Program-made: the position numbers and the translations under genes
From: Planctomycetota bacterium
Lineage (GTDB): Bacteria; Planctomycetota; Planctomycetia; Gemmatales; Gemmataceae
Direction of reading: 5' to 3'
Length of the DNA stretch: 54,900 bases
Assembly: GCA_009920765.1 (NCBI GenBank)
Contig: RFZJ01000016.1
Span: forward strand, 1-54,900
Notes under the pieces: generated by a model
Told to the model about the DNA's origin: nothing
Database searches by the model: none
What the model saw: only the letters and a program-made list of their open reading frames with translations
Shown: in pieces, positions 1 through 9,527 of the stretch
Layout: every line of letters begins with the position of its first letter
Numbering within the stretch: position 1 is the first letter of the stretch

Positions 1-164
1 CATTTAATTGTATTATTCCCTGCTCGCCCCCTATCTTCATCCTTAAAGCCCTCAAGCGTTTCTTCAACCTTTCATTTTTCAGCACTGACATCTTCAACAT
101 CCCTATAATTTACCTTGTAACTCAGTCCTTAAATATCAAAAGCCCTTTAAATACAGGATTAATC
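1..164. other. Left-edge non-coding stretch
   Basis: AT-rich sequence ahead of the first gene. No reading frame, RNA gene or clear hairpin was recognised. It probably holds the promoter of the methyltransferase gene that starts at 165, but no convincing -35/-10 pair stands out. Confidence 0.4.
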
Positions 165-875
165 ATGGCCAGCGGACAAAAATCTCAAGTCATTGGCAAC
201 TTCTTCGACTCCCGCTGGAACGCCTACCGCGACTTCCTGAACCTTGATCTCTTAAACCACAAAACCCTTTTCCAGCAACTCGCAACCCATATCCAAGCCC
301 ATCTCCCCAAAGATTACTCTTTTCTGGATCTTGCCTGTGGCGATTGCGAACCAGCAGGCAAACTACTGAAAATCCATCCCGCAAAATCCTATGTCGGAGT
401 TGATATCGCAGCTGAAGTCCTCAAACTTAGCTTCACCAACCTTAAACATTTTCTTGGTAAAAAAAACCTCATCCCACTCGACTTCACCCTTTATCTTGAA
501 GAACCAGGAGAATCTTTCGACCTCATTCTTTTAAGCTACTCCCTCCATCATCTTAAAACCGAAGACAAAAGACGCTGCATTGAAAACGCCCGCAAAAAAC
601 TTAACCCAGGCGGCTTCCTCGCAATCATCGATGGCATGCGCCTAGATGGCCAATCCCGCGAAGATTGGCTCAACCTCTGCTACAACTACATGGAAAATAA
701 ATCTGAAGGCAAATGCCCCGAATCATGCAAAATTGTAAAAGCACACATGATCGAAGCAGATATCCCCGAAGAAGGCAGGGAATACCTGCGCATGGCTAAA
801 GAAGCGGGTTATTCAAAGGCAGAACTCTCATTGGAGGAAGCCAGCGGCCTGGGTATCCTCTTTGCCCATGCATAA
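165..875 (+). CDS. SAM-dependent class I methyltransferase, substrate unknown
   Basis: This 236-residue protein has the Rossmann-type methyltransferase layout. Motif I (LDLACGDCEPAG, residues 54-65) is the glycine-rich SAM loop. The acidic residue ending VGVD (about 80) would hold the ribose hydroxyls. FDLILLSYSLHHL (about 118-130) is the motif IV region, and LNPGGFLAIID (about 146-156) is the usual post-motif strand. The length suits a stand-alone small-molecule or ubiE-like enzyme. There is no signal peptide or membrane segment, so it should be cytosolic. The substrate cannot be read from the sequence. It stands alone, convergent with the molybdopterin oxidoreductase gene, so the neighbours give no hint. 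Confidence 0.82.
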   Translation: MASGQKSQVIGNFFDSRWNAYRDFLNLDLLNHKTLFQQLATHIQAHLPKDYSFLDLACGDCEPAGKLLKIHPAKSYVGVDIAAEVLKLSFTNLKHFLGKKNLIPLDFTLYLEEPGESFDLILLSYSLHHLKTEDKRRCIENARKKLNPGGFLAIIDGMRLDGQSREDWLNLCYNYMENKSEGKCPESCKIVKAHMIEADIPEEGREYLRMAKEAGYSKAELSLEEASGLGILFAHA

Positions 876-927
876 AGCTATTTAACCATCCTTACTAATT
901 TGAGCTTTTCTCTCTCTCTTTTTTTTG

Positions 928-983
928 CTTTTTCCCCAAACTCCAAGCCTTCTTCCTGGAGGGTTGGGAACTGGGGGGAAAAG
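928..983. repeat. Imperfect inverted repeat between convergent genes
   Basis: A pyrimidine-rich arm (CTTTTTCCCC at 928-937, then CTCCA at 941-945) can pair with TGGAG (957-961), TTGGG (964-968) and GGGGAAAAG (975-983). It lies between the convergent methyltransferase and oxidoreductase genes, so it may help end transcription. It is not a canonical terminator: no T-run follows the hairpin on either strand. Confidence 0.3.
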
Positions 984-1013
984 AAACGAACAATGAATAC
1001 CACGAATGGGATT

Positions 1014-3191
1014 TCAAACAACAGCTAGAGGGGTTTTGCCAGCTTCTGCTTTATATCTGCTTACTTTTACAAATACATTTTTAAAGGAGGGAGTACGCGA
1101 TACAGGATCAATGTCTTTCGAAACCAATATGTTTGCCTCGGGAAAATACATCAGGGCATTCCCCCGCCTGATATCAAAAGGTCTCACTTTTATAGGCCCC
1201 ATATTTGCAGTGGCACTACTAACATTGACTTCATCATCTTCTTTGAAACCAAAGCTTTTGATGTCCTCAGGATTTAAAAGAATGACATCCCTGCGCTCCT
1301 GCCCACGATAAATGTCTTGCTCTTCGTACACGACGGTATTGAACTGGCCTTCGCTTCTTACCGTCATAAGGCGCAACAGCCCCTCAGGTACATCTTGGGA
1401 GGTAAGCGGATCGGTTGAAAAGAGAGCCTTGCCAGTGGATGTCGGAAAATGGCCTTCATGAAAGATACGGCCTTTAACAGGAAACTCAGCTTTGCTGGTA
1501 TCCGTTTTGGCAATATCCTCGTAACCTGGAACAATTTGACTAATCATCTCGCGAATGGTGCGATGCATTCTTAAAGCACGCCAATCGAGGTTGGGCAAAT
1601 CACCCACAACCCGGCTTCCAAGAGTTGCAAGGATTTCAACTTCACTTTTAAGGCCACTATATCGTGCAGGGCCGCCATCGCTTACACGCACAAAATTAAA
1701 CATCGATTCCTGCGTTGTAAGTTGGGGTTCTTCATCCCTGGCCAACACCGGAAGAATCAAGGTTTCCTTGGCCAATCCCCAGGCATGACCTGTATTCAGC
1801 GTGGTGTTGAGGTAGGTGATAAGGTCAAGTTTAGCAAGAGAATCAGCAGCGAAATTAGAGTCTGGGTTACTTCCAAAAAGATTGCCACCCAGACAAAAAG
1901 CGGCTTTCATATTGCCATCATAGGTAGCCTGCATACAAGCCATGGTATCTAATCCGGGCGAGCGGGGCAGGGTGGTTTTCAAATAACCTTCCAGATTATT
2001 TAAAAATTTCTCTTTTAAATTGGGCACTACGCCCATAGACCCGATTCCCTGAACATTGGAATGTCCGCGGATGGGTAATAATCCTGAAGAAGGCTTGCCC
2101 ACCATGCCACGAAGGAGGGCAAGGTTGACAATGGCACGAACATTACTGGTTCCGTTGAGGTGATGGGTGATACCCATGGTCCAGCCAAAGACTACATTCT
2201 TGGCCTTGGCATAGACATCTGCGACCTCTTGGATTTGGGCTTGGGAAATACCCGAATCTTTTTCGATGGTTTCCCAGGAAAGCTCGCCAATCATGGTTTT
2301 GAATGCTTGAAGCCCTTCGGTGGATGCTTCGAGAAAGGATCCATCAACTTGATCTTTTTCTATCAAAAGTTTGGCGATGCCATAAAGCAGAGCAAGATCG
2401 CCCCCGATGTGAGGTTGCAGGTAATGGCTTGCGATATTGGTACCAAAAAATAGACTTAGCATATCACTTGGAACACTAAAATTAACCAATCCGATTTCTT
2501 TGACAGGATTAATAACGATTACTTTGCCACCTCGCCTGCGGATTTGCATCAAGGTGCGCATAAGCCTGGGGTGATTAGAGGCAGGGTTACCCCCGATAAG
2601 AAAAAAGAGATCTGTCTTGTCTAAATCCTGCAGATCTACAGTTGCGGTGCCTGTCCCCAATGACGCAGTCAACCCCGAACCACTTGCCTGATGGCAGTAA
2701 AACGAACAGTTGTTGACAAGGAATCCCGCCTCATTGGAGGATCTTCCGGAGGCATAAAAGAAATGCTGTTCAGGCGGATGATCCTTCATCTGTTTTACGA
2801 TACGATTAAAGGCAAAATCCCAGTCCACGATACGGTAATGGGTATCCCCAGGGCCTGCATAAAGAGGGTGTACAAGTCTGCCACACCATTCGAGTTCGCG
2901 GGATGAAAGTGCCTGAAGTTCCTTGATGGAGTATTTGGCAAAGAATTCCGGGGTAATGCCTTTCTGCATATCCGCGACCATGGCTTGAAAGGATTTTTTG
3001 CAAACCTCTGGCCAATGCCCCGCTTCGTTACGCATGCCACCCGCTTGCCCGCCCATACCGAGAGCGCATGTTTTACAGGCATTTTTGGTGGTCATTGCTT
3101 TCCAGAGTCGCATCCAGCCAACTTTATTGGCCATGCGAAAGCTATAAAAAATCGCCCGCCATCCACCCGCAGTTTTTGGTATTTTCAACAT
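1014..3191 (-). CDS. Formate dehydrogenase alpha-like molybdopterin oxidoreductase (YdeP/FdhA-like)
   Basis: The 725-residue protein resembles the YdeP-type branch of the DMSO reductase superfamily, annotated as oxidoreductase alpha (molybdopterin) subunit. It opens with CKTCALGMGG (C39, C42), which keeps only two cysteines where true formate dehydrogenases have four for a 4Fe-4S cluster. Molybdopterin-binding signatures follow: FLIGGNPASNHPR, GGKVIVINPVKEIG, RGHSNVQGIGSMG and FCLGGNLFGSNPD. The C-terminal part (about 610-700) is the molydopterin dinucleotide-binding beta-barrel. No Tat signal is present, so it is probably cytosolic. Start ATG at 3191 follows GAGAG. It is divergent from a TiaS-like gene 78 bases away. 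The real substrate of this branch is not settled, so I do not claim formate oxidation. Confidence 0.85.
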   Translation of the reverse strand: MLKIPKTAGGWRAIFYSFRMANKVGWMRLWKAMTTKNACKTCALGMGGQAGGMRNEAGHWPEVCKKSFQAMVADMQKGITPEFFAKYSIKELQALSSRELEWCGRLVHPLYAGPGDTHYRIVDWDFAFNRIVKQMKDHPPEQHFFYASGRSSNEAGFLVNNCSFYCHQASGSGLTASLGTGTATVDLQDLDKTDLFFLIGGNPASNHPRLMRTLMQIRRRGGKVIVINPVKEIGLVNFSVPSDMLSLFFGTNIASHYLQPHIGGDLALLYGIAKLLIEKDQVDGSFLEASTEGLQAFKTMIGELSWETIEKDSGISQAQIQEVADVYAKAKNVVFGWTMGITHHLNGTSNVRAIVNLALLRGMVGKPSSGLLPIRGHSNVQGIGSMGVVPNLKEKFLNNLEGYLKTTLPRSPGLDTMACMQATYDGNMKAAFCLGGNLFGSNPDSNFAADSLAKLDLITYLNTTLNTGHAWGLAKETLILPVLARDEEPQLTTQESMFNFVRVSDGGPARYSGLKSEVEILATLGSRVVGDLPNLDWRALRMHRTIREMISQIVPGYEDIAKTDTSKAEFPVKGRIFHEGHFPTSTGKALFSTDPLTSQDVPEGLLRLMTVRSEGQFNTVVYEEQDIYRGQERRDVILLNPEDIKSFGFKEDDEVNVSSATANMGPIKVRPFDIRRGNALMYFPEANILVSKDIDPVSRTPSFKNVFVKVSRYKAEAGKTPLAVV

Positions 3192-3241
3192 GGATCAACT
3201 CTCATCCCATAGAACAACAACAGGGCAATTTTGCAACAAAT

Positions 3242-3262
3242 ATAGACAAAACACAAGTCTAT
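3242..3262. promoter_or_regulatory. Small inverted repeat in a divergent promoter region
   Basis: ATAGAC (3242-3247) and GTCTAT (3257-3262) form a perfect 6-base inverted repeat around a 9-base spacer, in the 78-base gap between two divergent genes. The position suits an operator controlling the oxidoreductase, the TiaS-like gene, or both. The arms are short, so chance is a real alternative. Confidence 0.3.
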
Positions 3263-3304
3263 TAGGGCATGATTGATTGGTATCAACATCCAGGCGATTT
3301 ACCT

Positions 3305-4012
3305 ATGCGAATTTTTCTTGGGCTTGATGACACTGATATTTTGGGAAGTCCAGGCACCAATCAAATAGCCATGGCCTTAGCTGTCAAACTCCAAGAACTG
3401 GGAATTAAAACCCAGGCAATCCTAAGACATCAGCTGTGGTACGATTCCAGTGTCCCTTACACCTCTAAGAATGGCTCTGCATCGATGCAACTTGAATGCA
3501 ATAACTTCATCGATTTTCCAACACTTGCAGGCTTCTGTAAGGAGTTTCTTTTGAGCCATTTCGTTGCGGGGAGCGACCCAGGGCTTTGCCTAGCTAATGA
3601 AGATCAGGCGAAATCATTGATTTCACATGGCTGGCGCACCACGGGAGAGTGGGTCTATCCTGCAGAAGCCATCGAAAAAGCCAGAGCCTCGGGCTGTTTG
3701 TTATGGTCCCTTGCAGGAAGAGATCATGGTGTTGTTGGGGCGCTGGCGGCGGTTGGGTTGGCTGCAAGTGGAGAACATGGGAGAGTGGTGTTTCACCAGA
3801 GTGGCTACGGGGAAATACGGGGCATTATAAGCGTCGAAAAATTGCACGAATTCGGCATCATCGTGATGGAGGAAACCTCGCAATTGATAGTATCTAAAGG
3901 CAATATAGATTTGGTCAAAAAATTAAGGCCGAATATCCGGGGGAATAAAGTGATTCTTTATGTGGAAAAGGGGTTGGGGTATGAGTCTTGGAAAGCTTTG
4001 AAGCGAAATTAA
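3305..4012 (+). CDS. TiaS-like domain protein (tRNA-agmatinylcytidine synthetase-like)
   Basis: The N-terminus IFLGLDDTDILGSPGT closely resembles the opening motif of archaeal TiaS, which modifies a tRNA-Ile anticodon in an ATP-dependent reaction. Here the protein is about 235 residues, so it would hold only a TiaS-like N-terminal part, without the OB-fold and zinc-ribbon tail of the archaeal enzyme. Bacteria use TilS for that tRNA, so the function must differ or be moonlighting. I placed the start at the ATG at 3305, directly before the conserved strand; an in-frame ATG at 3269 would add 12 unconserved residues. It sits head-to-head with the molybdopterin oxidoreductase, suggesting a shared pathway. 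The substrate is unknown. Confidence 0.6.
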   Translation: MRIFLGLDDTDILGSPGTNQIAMALAVKLQELGIKTQAILRHQLWYDSSVPYTSKNGSASMQLECNNFIDFPTLAGFCKEFLLSHFVAGSDPGLCLANEDQAKSLISHGWRTTGEWVYPAEAIEKARASGCLLWSLAGRDHGVVGALAAVGLAASGEHGRVVFHQSGYGEIRGIISVEKLHEFGIIVMEETSQLIVSKGNIDLVKKLRPNIRGNKVILYVEKGLGYESWKALKRN

Positions 4013-4121
4013 TTGCAAATTTTGCAAAAAGACTATTATTTCTAGGTTTGACTAGGGCTTTTAGACGAAGTAAGATATAATGCTGAGAAGTGTTACCCAC
4101 CGCATGAGTTGGATGCATACC

Positions 4122-5519
4122 ATGAACCAATCAGAACTTAGAAAATGTATCGGTCCTCAATCTCGCAGGCAATTTATAAAAATTGGAACTGCTGGCTTAG
4201 GGGGGTTGCTTCTAAACAACCTGCATTCTGCTAGAGCCCAGGAAAAAAATCTAGGCAAGCAAACTCCCGAAACCCAAGTAATTTTCATCTGGCTTCCTGG
4301 CGGCCCTCCGCACATGGAAACTTATGACATGAAGCCTGATGCCCCCTCCGAATACAAGGGCGATTTTAAGCCAATTCGCTCAACGGTTCCTGGGTTGGAT
4401 GTTTGCGAACTACTGCCCCTGCACGCTCAAACTGCAAAACGCTTCAGTATTATCCGCTCGATTGCCCATAATTTCTCAGATCATGGTGGTGGGCATAAAA
4501 AATTCCTTACAGGCCGCGACCCCATGTCTCCTGTTGGATTCGTCAACGATTATCCAATGGTTGGATCGATGTTCGCCAAGGTTCGCGAAAACTTTATCGC
4601 AAAAATCCCCAACTACATCGCAGGCATGGATGGTGGCAGGCAGGGCATCGATACCTTTAGCTTCGGTTCTGCGTATTTAGAGCGAAGTAGCCATCCTTTT
4701 ATGGTGCCGGGCGATCCAAGCAGCCCAACATTTAAAATTCAAAATCTGGGAATCGAGGAAAAGAAACTGTTGCAGGTGAAAGAGCGAATGGATTTGCTCA
4801 CCAGCATCGATGGGAACAACGCATCCTCTGAAATGAAGGCCATTCGTGCCCGGGCAATGCAACTACTTTCTGATGACACCACCCAAGTTGCATTTGATTT
4901 AAACAAAGAGCCAGATTCGGTGCGCCAAAAGTATGGCATGCATACTTATGGCCAACGCTGCCTGCTTGCAAGAAGGCTTGTGGAGGCAGGATCCAGTTTT
5001 GTAACCATGGTGCTTGAAAGCCCGAATATGCCTGGCAAGCAATGGCCCAAAGGCGTACTTTACAACTGGGATTCTCACGCAGTGAATGGGCATATTTTTG
5101 ACGATGCCCGCTGGCGTTTCCCCATGTATGACCAAGCTATCACCTCACTGATCAACGATCTTTACGATCGTGGCCTTGATAAAAAAGTTCTGTTGATTGT
5201 GACTGGTGAATTTGGCCGTACTCCTAGAATCAGCTATTCCGTTGGCACTCAAACTGGAGTGAAACAACCAGGGCGTGATCATTGGCCACAAGCAATGTCC
5301 GTTCTTGTTTCAGGTGGTGGACTGAAAATGGGCCAGATTGTAGGTTCTACCAACCAAAAGGGTGAACACCCCAAGGATAGGCCACTCAGCCCCAACGACC
5401 TCTGGGCCACCATGTTCAATCATCTCGGAGTTGATTACAAAAACATTGCATTCAATGACCATCAAGGCAGGCCGATGCCCATGCTTACGGGTGGCGATCC
5501 AATTTCTGAGTTGCTTTAA
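4122..5519 (+). CDS. DUF1501 protein, Tat-exported
   Basis: A sulfatase/alkaline-phosphatase-like DUF1501 protein of about 465 residues. A twin-arginine signal, SRRQFIKIGTAGLGG, near the N-terminus directs folded export. Family landmarks follow: VIFIWLPGGPPHMETYDMKP, a HNFSDHGGGHKKFLTGRD stretch with clustered D/H residues, GEFGRTPR, and GRDHWPQAMSVL. The ATG at 4122 is preferred because it puts the twin arginines at a normal distance; upstream in-frame ATGs exist at 4080, 4104 and 4113. DUF1501 genes usually sit beside PSD1/DUF1549-DUF1553 cytochrome genes in planctomycetes; none is here. The enzymatic role of the family is unproven. Confidence 0.88.
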   Translation: MNQSELRKCIGPQSRRQFIKIGTAGLGGLLLNNLHSARAQEKNLGKQTPETQVIFIWLPGGPPHMETYDMKPDAPSEYKGDFKPIRSTVPGLDVCELLPLHAQTAKRFSIIRSIAHNFSDHGGGHKKFLTGRDPMSPVGFVNDYPMVGSMFAKVRENFIAKIPNYIAGMDGGRQGIDTFSFGSAYLERSSHPFMVPGDPSSPTFKIQNLGIEEKKLLQVKERMDLLTSIDGNNASSEMKAIRARAMQLLSDDTTQVAFDLNKEPDSVRQKYGMHTYGQRCLLARRLVEAGSSFVTMVLESPNMPGKQWPKGVLYNWDSHAVNGHIFDDARWRFPMYDQAITSLINDLYDRGLDKKVLLIVTGEFGRTPRISYSVGTQTGVKQPGRDHWPQAMSVLVSGGGLKMGQIVGSTNQKGEHPKDRPLSPNDLWATMFNHLGVDYKNIAFNDHQGRPMPMLTGGDPISELL

Positions 5520-5546
5520 CTTCTTTGATGCAGGTCGATTAAACAA

Positions 5547-5578
5547 TAAAAGCCAGCCTTTCAATAGGCTGGCTTTTT
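5547..5578. terminator. Bidirectional intrinsic terminator
   Basis: An 8-bp perfect stem, AGCCAGCC (5551-5558) with GGCTGGCT (5567-5574), encloses an 8-base loop. It is flanked by AAAA on the left and TTTT on the right, so it has a T-run on both strands. It lies between two convergent DUF1501 genes and should end transcription from both sides. Confidence 0.9.
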
Positions 5579-5595
5579 GCTTTGATTGTGGGAGC

Positions 5596-6981
5596 TTAAA
5601 ATAACTCGTGAATCGGTTCTGGATCATCCAAGACAGGAATGGGCCTGCCACTTGGATCAAGCAGGTGAAGCTTCGGATCCATGCCAAGAACCTGATAAAT
5701 GGTTGCGTGAATATTACTGGGGGTAACAGGGCGGCTATTGGGAGCAGTACCGAGTTTGTCGGTGGAACCGATGATACGGCCGCCCTTGATGCCGCCGCCA
5801 CCCATAAGGCAAAACATGGCATTGCCCCAATGGTCACGGCCTGGAGTACCTTTACTTCCAGCTGGGCCACCATTGCCACCGTCATTCATTTTAGGTGTTC
5901 TACCAAACTCACCACAAAGAACAACCAAGGTTGAGTCGAGCAACCCACGTTCTTCAAGATCAATAAACAATGAACTGACCAAGGCATCAACCTTGGGCAG
6001 ATAAGTTTCATAACCAGCTTTTAGGTCCCAATGATGATCCCAGCCACCGAGGTGAACTGTTACAAAGGTGGAGCCAGCCTCCACAAGTCTGCGTGCCAGA
6101 AGGGCACTTTGGCCATAGGTGTTTCTTCCATAGCGATCACGCAACTTTGGATCTTCGCGAGAAATATCAAAAGCCTGCCTAGCAGAGGCACCACTAACAA
6201 ATTCAAATGCCTGTCTGTTGAAACGGTCCATTGCATCCAAAGTTTTTGAAGTTTCAAGAGTTTTAGTCATTGCATCAAAGCTTGAACTAAGACTTTTACG
6301 GTCTTCAAGTCGGTCAATGGAAAGGCCGGTTGCGAGGTGAAGATTTTTAACTTGGAAGTTGGCCGCATTGGGGTCGCCACCAGAAGCAAACGGATCATGC
6401 TGAACACCTAGCATATGGCCACCAAAATAGCCTGGATTCAAGCCAATACTAGCAGCATAGGGCAAACCTACATAGCCAGGCATACCAGTTTTTCTGGCTC
6501 CAACTTCGCGATTGGCAATAGCACCAATACCGGGAAACTTCTGCATGTTGTTCGCACCACTTACGCCCATATCCTTGGCGGTAAGCATTCGATGCCCGCC
6601 CGCAAAGTGATCGCCTGTGTTATGGTAGAGCGAGCGAACCATGGAAAATTTATCAGTAACCTTGGCTTGTTTTGGATAAAGTTCAGTAACGTCAAAGCCG
6701 GGAACCTTGGACCGGATCGGATTCCATAGGCCACGATATTCCGCTGGAGCATCGGGCTTCATATCATACATGTCCATGTGGCCCGGGCCACCATCGAGCC
6801 AGATAAGAATTACTGAAGTATCCTTTGAGGCAAAGCCCTCCGCCTTGGATGCAGCCTTTGCTTTGTAAATGTCAGAAAGGCCAGCGGACGCCATGCCAGC
6901 GATTCCAAGTTGTAAAAAGCTACGGCGGTTGACACCATCACAATAACCTTTTTGGGATTTTCCAGCGTCGACTCGAAACAT
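5596..6981 (-). CDS. DUF1501 protein, Tat-exported
   Basis: A 461-residue paralogue of the convergent gene at 4122-5519. The twin-arginine signal is NRRSFLQLGIAGMASAG (about 18-34). The body shows VILIWLDGGPGHMDMYDMKP, HNTGDHFAGGHRMLTAKDMG, VHLGGWDHHWD, CGEFGRTPKMND and GRDHWGNAMFCLMGGGG, all DUF1501 hallmarks with likely metal-binding D/H residues. It should be exported folded to the periplasm. Start ATG at 6981 follows GGAG at good spacing. Compared with its neighbour it keeps the WDHHWD motif, whereas the neighbour has NWDSHAV, so the two may have diverged in substrate. Role unknown. Confidence 0.9.
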   Translation of the reverse strand: MFRVDAGKSQKGYCDGVNRRSFLQLGIAGMASAGLSDIYKAKAASKAEGFASKDTSVILIWLDGGPGHMDMYDMKPDAPAEYRGLWNPIRSKVPGFDVTELYPKQAKVTDKFSMVRSLYHNTGDHFAGGHRMLTAKDMGVSGANNMQKFPGIGAIANREVGARKTGMPGYVGLPYAASIGLNPGYFGGHMLGVQHDPFASGGDPNAANFQVKNLHLATGLSIDRLEDRKSLSSSFDAMTKTLETSKTLDAMDRFNRQAFEFVSGASARQAFDISREDPKLRDRYGRNTYGQSALLARRLVEAGSTFVTVHLGGWDHHWDLKAGYETYLPKVDALVSSLFIDLEERGLLDSTLVVLCGEFGRTPKMNDGGNGGPAGSKGTPGRDHWGNAMFCLMGGGGIKGGRIIGSTDKLGTAPNSRPVTPSNIHATIYQVLGMDPKLHLLDPSGRPIPVLDDPEPIHELF

Positions 6982-7346
6982 GGTGGGACTCCAATAAGGG
7001 GAGCATCAAGGTAAGCAATGACTAAACCATACCATTAGGAATCGGCAAATAACAGAACAAAAAGTGCTAAAAGTGAGAAAAAAACTGTCACTCAGTCGAG
7101 CAAATATAACGCAACCATGGTCCCATTAGCCACTTAGAACCATAACTCCCATTTTAACATGGGAAAATTAGTGATCAAATCAAGGTAGATGGGGAGGGGA
7201 TAGGAAAAGACTACCAGAAACTTCTAAAAATAATAATGACAATTAATTCTTTTGAGTGCCTGCACTTCGTAATCTAGAATAAGGACACATGATTGGCGCA
7301 GTCATGAAATTACAACTCCGTTTGGCAAGCAGGCCTAAAGAATTCT
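6982..7346. other. Intergenic region between divergent DUF1501 and purF genes
   Basis: 365 AT-rich bases that must hold promoters for both flanking genes. A short inverted repeat, CCCAT (7148-7152) with ATGGG (7159-7163), is present but weak. I see no purine riboswitch core and no clear PurR-type box. An in-frame ATG run before the purF start belongs to another frame and is not a gene. Confidence 0.4.
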
Positions 7347-8930
7347 ATGGACGAACTTCAACACGAGTGTGGCATAGCAGCGATCTATCATCTTCCAGAA
7401 TTACCAACTTCGAAATTGGTACCCCTTGCTGGGCCGGATCAAGTGTCCAGATTAATGCCAAGGATGTTATTGGATTTGCAAAACCGGGGACAGTTGGCTG
7501 CGGGCATGAGCACCTTCCACCCGCGCAGGCAAAAAATACTGGATACCCACAGACAAATTGGCACTGTCATTGAAGCCTTTAGATTAAGCCATCAAGATCG
7601 CTACGAAGCCTTGATGAAAGAATATGCAGGCATGGCCGCCATTGGCCACACCCGTTATGCAACCTGTGGCGCCAATGACAAAAGCTACGCCCAACCTTTT
7701 GAAAGGCATCACGGTTGCAGATGGAAATGGTTTAGTTTTGCCTTTAATGGCCAACTTGCCAACTACACACAGCTTCGTGAAGAACTTTTAAGCCAGACTG
7801 ATTATCACCTTACCCGGGATACCGATACCGAGGTGATCATGCATTACCTCAGCCATGAATTAAGCAATCATGTTGATAAAGCCCCTGATCTTGTTGAAGT
7901 TTTCTCAAAACTTTGCAGCAAATTTGATGGTGCCTACAACATCGTTTTTTTAAATGCGATGGGCGATATGGTGGTGTTGAGAGACCCTAACGGGTTCAGA
8001 CCATTATGCGTTGCCCAAGATGGTCCGATGTTTGCAGCAGCAAGTGAAAGCGTGGCGCTTCTAAACCTCGGGTTCAAAGATGTTCGCTCGCTTCCACCGG
8101 GCGAAATGATCGTGATTCAGGATGGAAAAATGAGGCAGGCGAGGTTTGCCCCCAAACGCAACACCACCCACTGTTTCTTTGAATGGATTTACTTTGCAAA
8201 TGTCGCAAGCAACCTGGATGACCGCAGCGTTTATCTTGCACGGGCATCACTTGGGCAATCACTTGCTGCCCAGGAGCGACTTTTAAACATCGTCCCCCTG
8301 GACAGGGATACCGTGATAGTTCCAGTTCCCGATACTGGTAAGGCTGCTGCTGATGCAATGGCTCATGAACTTGGCCTTGCCTCGGTGGAAGGTTTAATGC
8401 GCAATCGCTATGTGGGCCGTACTTTCATCGAGGGTCAAAACCGGGCTGAAAGAGTTCAGCTTAAATATACGCCCTTGAAAGAGGTCATCGCAGGCAAAAG
8501 AGTTCTTCTTATCGAAGACACCATTGTAAGAAGCACCACAATGAAGGTGCTTCTTGCAGACATGAAAACCCGCGGTCAAGCCAAGGAGATTCATGTTCGT
8601 GTGGCATGTCCACCGATTATTGCGCCGTGCTTTTATGGTATCGACATGTCAACTGTCAAAGAATTGTTTGCCCCCAAGTTCCTTAAAGGTAACCCCATCA
8701 GCACCCAGATACAAAATGAGATGGCTAAAGAACTCGGGGCAGACAGTTTAAGATATCTTCCCTATGAGGATATATCTAGAAGCATAGGGCTTGATGATTC
8801 TCATCTTTGCCAGGCTTGCATCAATGGAAAATACCCCACAAAAACAGGGGAACAGCTTTATCAACTCTCCGTCAACCAGAAATCAGCTTCCTCAGGTGGC
8901 AGAACCTACGAATTACCTTCAAAGTCTTGA
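7347..8930 (+). CDS. purF: Amidophosphoribosyltransferase
   Basis: First committed enzyme of purine synthesis: it moves the glutamine amide onto PRPP to give phosphoribosylamine. The chain begins [14 protein letters not shown], so a 7-residue propeptide precedes the catalytic Cys8. GHTRYAT and FAFNGQLAN are class II glutaminase signatures. [13 protein letters not shown] (about 385-397) is the PRPP-binding loop. Cys276, Cys428, Cys488 and Cys491 match in spacing the four ligands of the 4Fe-4S cluster in the Bacillus subtilis enzyme, so this is the Fe-S type with a processed N-terminus. 527 residues is somewhat long for the family. It leads a plus-strand run, 87 bases ahead of smpB. Confidence 0.95.
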   Translation: MDELQHECGIAAIYHLPELPTSKLVPLAGPDQVSRLMPRMLLDLQNRGQLAAGMSTFHPRRQKILDTHRQIGTVIEAFRLSHQDRYEALMKEYAGMAAIGHTRYATCGANDKSYAQPFERHHGCRWKWFSFAFNGQLANYTQLREELLSQTDYHLTRDTDTEVIMHYLSHELSNHVDKAPDLVEVFSKLCSKFDGAYNIVFLNAMGDMVVLRDPNGFRPLCVAQDGPMFAAASESVALLNLGFKDVRSLPPGEMIVIQDGKMRQARFAPKRNTTHCFFEWIYFANVASNLDDRSVYLARASLGQSLAAQERLLNIVPLDRDTVIVPVPDTGKAAADAMAHELGLASVEGLMRNRYVGRTFIEGQNRAERVQLKYTPLKEVIAGKRVLLIEDTIVRSTTMKVLLADMKTRGQAKEIHVRVACPPIIAPCFYGIDMSTVKELFAPKFLKGNPISTQIQNEMAKELGADSLRYLPYEDISRSIGLDDSHLCQACINGKYPTKTGEQLYQLSVNQKSASSGGRTYELPSKS

Positions 8931-9017
8931 TATTCCGAATACTAGCGTTCCCAAAAACAGAGGTGCTTGTTAAGATACTGTTTTCAAGGTTTTCAAATTA
9001 GGGGCTTTGGGAATTCA

Positions 9018-9503
9018 ATGGCTGACAGCAAAAAATCAGAAAGCCCTGAATACATTAATATATGCCAAAACCGCAAGGCTTCCTTCCAATATGAATTGGA
9101 AGAGCGCTTGGAATGCGGAATCATGCTGCGAGGCAGTGAAGTAAAAAGCTTGCGATCTGGACTGGCTAATCTGGAAGGAGCTTATGCGCGTATTTTAAAC
9201 GGGGAAATCTGGCTTTACGGTTGCGATATTCCAGAATATACAATGGCCAACCAACTAAATCACGAACCCAAGCGTGCGCGTAAACTTCTTTTACACAGGA
9301 ATGAGATTGCGAAATTTGCAGAAAAATCCGAGCAGCGCGGCTTAACTTTGATCCCCACCAAAATGTACTTCAAGAAAGGCAAAGCCAAGGTTGAAATTGC
9401 AATAGGCAAGGGTAAGAAACTTCAGGATAAACGACAGGCCCAAAAGAAAAATGAAGCAAAGCGCGATATAAGCAGGGAAATGTCCAAAAGACGGAAACTT
9501 TAA
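9018..9503 (+). CDS. smpB: SsrA-binding protein SmpB
   Basis: SmpB binds tmRNA and brings it to stalled ribosomes. The 161-residue chain has NRKASFQYELEERLECGI, MLRGSEVKSLR, ANLEGAYA and LLLHRNEI, all classic SmpB blocks. The basic tail, ending about DISREMSKRRKL, is the segment that enters the mRNA channel. The ATG at 9018 is chosen because it starts just before the conserved core and follows GGGA; an in-frame upstream start at 8967 would add 17 non-conserved residues. No tmRNA gene is visible nearby, so ssrA must lie elsewhere. Confidence 0.95.
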   Translation: MADSKKSESPEYINICQNRKASFQYELEERLECGIMLRGSEVKSLRSGLANLEGAYARILNGEIWLYGCDIPEYTMANQLNHEPKRARKLLLHRNEIAKFAEKSEQRGLTLIPTKMYFKKGKAKVEIAIGKGKKLQDKRQAQKKNEAKRDISREMSKRRKL

Positions 9504-9527
9504 ACCCAATCGCCATGGAGGGCTTTT

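Noticed and set aside
5310..5885. 191-residue minus-strand frame between the DUF1501 genes
   Set aside because: It spans the ends of both DUF1501 genes and the hairpin terminator; composition and lack of motifs mark it as a shadow.
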